A DNA stretch of 61,059 nucleotides from Beroe ovata (taxonomy: Eukaryota > Ctenophora > Nuda > Beroida > Beroidae), in NCBI GenBank assembly GCA_946803715.1, contig CAMPET010000058.1, forward strand, positions 135,473 through 196,531. Reading direction: 5' to 3'. Of this stretch, positions 60,151 to 61,059 are shown piece by piece (within the stretch, counting starts at the first letter, position 1; every line of letters starts with the position of its first letter). The translations under genes were made by a program, and so were the position numbers. Below the pieces are notes generated by a model. That model was given only the letters and a program-made list of their open reading frames with translations, made no database searches and was not told the origin of the DNA.

Positions 60151-60793
60151 AGCCCCGATTCAAACAAGACCTGTGTACCGTTCCCGTGCGATAAGTTTAG
60201 CGCAAGGAGACTCCCGGCCCTCCCTGAGCTTTGCCAGAAATACTTCAATGTTGCCAAGGTAACGCCGATTCCACTATCACCAAGTGAGCAGTGACATCCA
60301 TTTAGAGTCGCTGTGAGTGATGCCTGGTTATCGTGTAGCCATGGTAACACATGGTAAAATGGTAGCTGGTAACCATGGTAACAATCAGGAGGAACCAGTA
60401 TCTGACAATGAGAAGACCAGCCCACATACCAACTTGACTGTGCGGTTACCAACTGTGAGGAGAAGTCATGAAAATAGGAAACGAATAACACAGAGTCAGG
60501 TATAGCAACTTCATTTCTCATAACCATAGCAACACATTTCCATAGTAACACATTCCTATAGCAACACATTCCCATAGCAACACATTCCCATAGCAACACA
60601 TTTCCATAGCAACACATTCCCATAGCAACAGAAACGAGCTGCTGATAACGGAAGTATAACATATGAAGACGAGTGGACGTATGCTCGACTGAACAGTTCC
60701 CACAACGAACAGCGGAATAGTACCGCACCCCTCCTCAAACACTACTGGAACATATCTGGGGAAGAGAGACAGCGTATCATAGCGTGCCCTCAG
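60151..60793 (+). CDS. Three internal exons of an unrecognised gene, continuing past the window
   Basis: Exons 60151-60258, 60389-60499 and 60632-60793 have clean acceptors and donors, are all phase 0 and stay open for 127 residues: SPDSNKTCVPFPCDKFSARR..., EEPVSDNEKTSPHTNLTVRL..., KRAADNGSITYEDEWTYARL..., ending LLKHYWNISGEERQRIIACP. Neither start nor stop is within view. I do not recognise a domain. The composition is polar and Asn/Ser/Arg-rich, with no membrane span and no signal peptide. The intron before the third exon is filled by a CATAGCAACACATTCC minisatellite that runs right up to the acceptor. A long frame on the opposite strand is only the mirror of that repeat. Confidence 0.55.
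60522..60630 (+). repeat. 15-16 bp minisatellite CATAGCAACACATTCC
   Basis: Seven units with little variation; the last unit supplies the AG acceptor region of the following exon. Single relatives of the CCATAGCAACA core occur elsewhere (for example 58212-58222). Confidence 0.9.
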
Positions 60794-61020
60794 GTGATTA
60801 CACTTTGAGCTATAATTAGTATTTACACAATTAGCTTATTAGTTATTACACTATTAGCTTATTAGTTACACTATACTCTTCACAGGAATACTGTCGTATT
60901 CACAGATGATTGTTAACACAAGCGTTTTTAAAACACTGGTTTTTAACATATTTTCGGGTCTCTTTACTCCTTCATCAAACAGTCTCCCGCTGCCCTCCTG
61001 TGTAACAGCTCGAACACACA

Positions 61021-61059
<39 letters not shown>
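60794..61059. repeat. Intron sequence ending in an (AC)n microsatellite
   Basis: After the donor at 60794 there is a short duplicated 'ttagcttattagttacac' phrase (60832-60870) and, from about 61014 to the window edge, a pure (AC)n run, which presumably caused the contig to end here. Confidence 0.85.

Noticed and set aside
60138-60728. 196-codon - strand frame rich in CCYGNVLLWE-like repeats
   Set aside because: Reverse translation of the CATAGCAACACATTCC minisatellite; the + strand has spliced exons.

Overview
This is animal nuclear DNA: split genes with GT-AG introns, AT-rich spacers, foldback and LINE-type repeats, dinucleotide microsatellites, and scaffold gaps (two long N runs plus seven single Ns that look like contig joins). 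The gene set is metazoan: trichoplein, an A/B-type cyclin, Ly6-like proteins, Rab35, SAFB, a BFAR-type RING protein, a formin and Nup58. Introns are short, genes are densely packed, and genes sit inside other genes' introns. Nearly every start codon lies just downstream of an AG that looks like a splice acceptor. Together this would suit a compact non-bilaterian genome with spliced-leader trans-splicing, such as a ctenophore or hydrozoan. That placement is an inference; the sequence alone does not prove it.

Layout. 1-13,011: two inverted copies of a ~1.85 kb non-coding repeat flank three + strand genes: NUP58 (4054-6170), a PRELI-domain lipid-transfer protein (6436-7511) and SDHB (8180-9855). 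13,012-14,830: a LINE fragment and foldback repeats. 16,182-28,618: the 14-exon trichoplein gene. A complete eight-exon cyclin gene (same strand) lies in its third intron, and two opposite-strand genes for secreted Ly6-like proteins lie in its fourth and eighth introns. 28.6-32.1 kb: repeats only. 32,165-42,474: five + strand genes, probable COX7C, RPL30, UBE3C (intronless CDS), RPL36A (intronless CDS) and a SAFB-like SAP-RRM-RS protein. The last four are only 202-377 bp apart. 43,910-47,806 (- strand): Rab35 in five exons, with a 654-base gap inside an intron. 48,647-50,308 (- strand): an intronless 553-residue protein with two PH domains, a BFAR-like RING and a multi-pass membrane tail. 51.4-56.3 kb: a second LINE, a truncated formin tail, foldback repeats and a minisatellite. 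56.3-61.06 kb: mostly non-coding, with three exons of an unrecognised gene at the end.

Most of the recognisable genes are housekeeping: nuclear pore, mitochondrial lipid transfer and respiration (PRELI, SDHB, COX7C), ribosome (eL30, eL42), ubiquitin transfer (UBE3C, BFAR-like), vesicle traffic (Rab35), RNA/chromatin (SAFB), centriole/cilium (trichoplein) and cell cycle. They do not form one pathway. What stands out is how they are packed: nested genes, a tight same-strand cluster of ribosomal-protein and other genes, and acceptor-like sites next to the start codons. Exon borders were placed by eye from GT/AG sites, reading phase and similarity to remembered family sequences; all multi-exon models close in frame.
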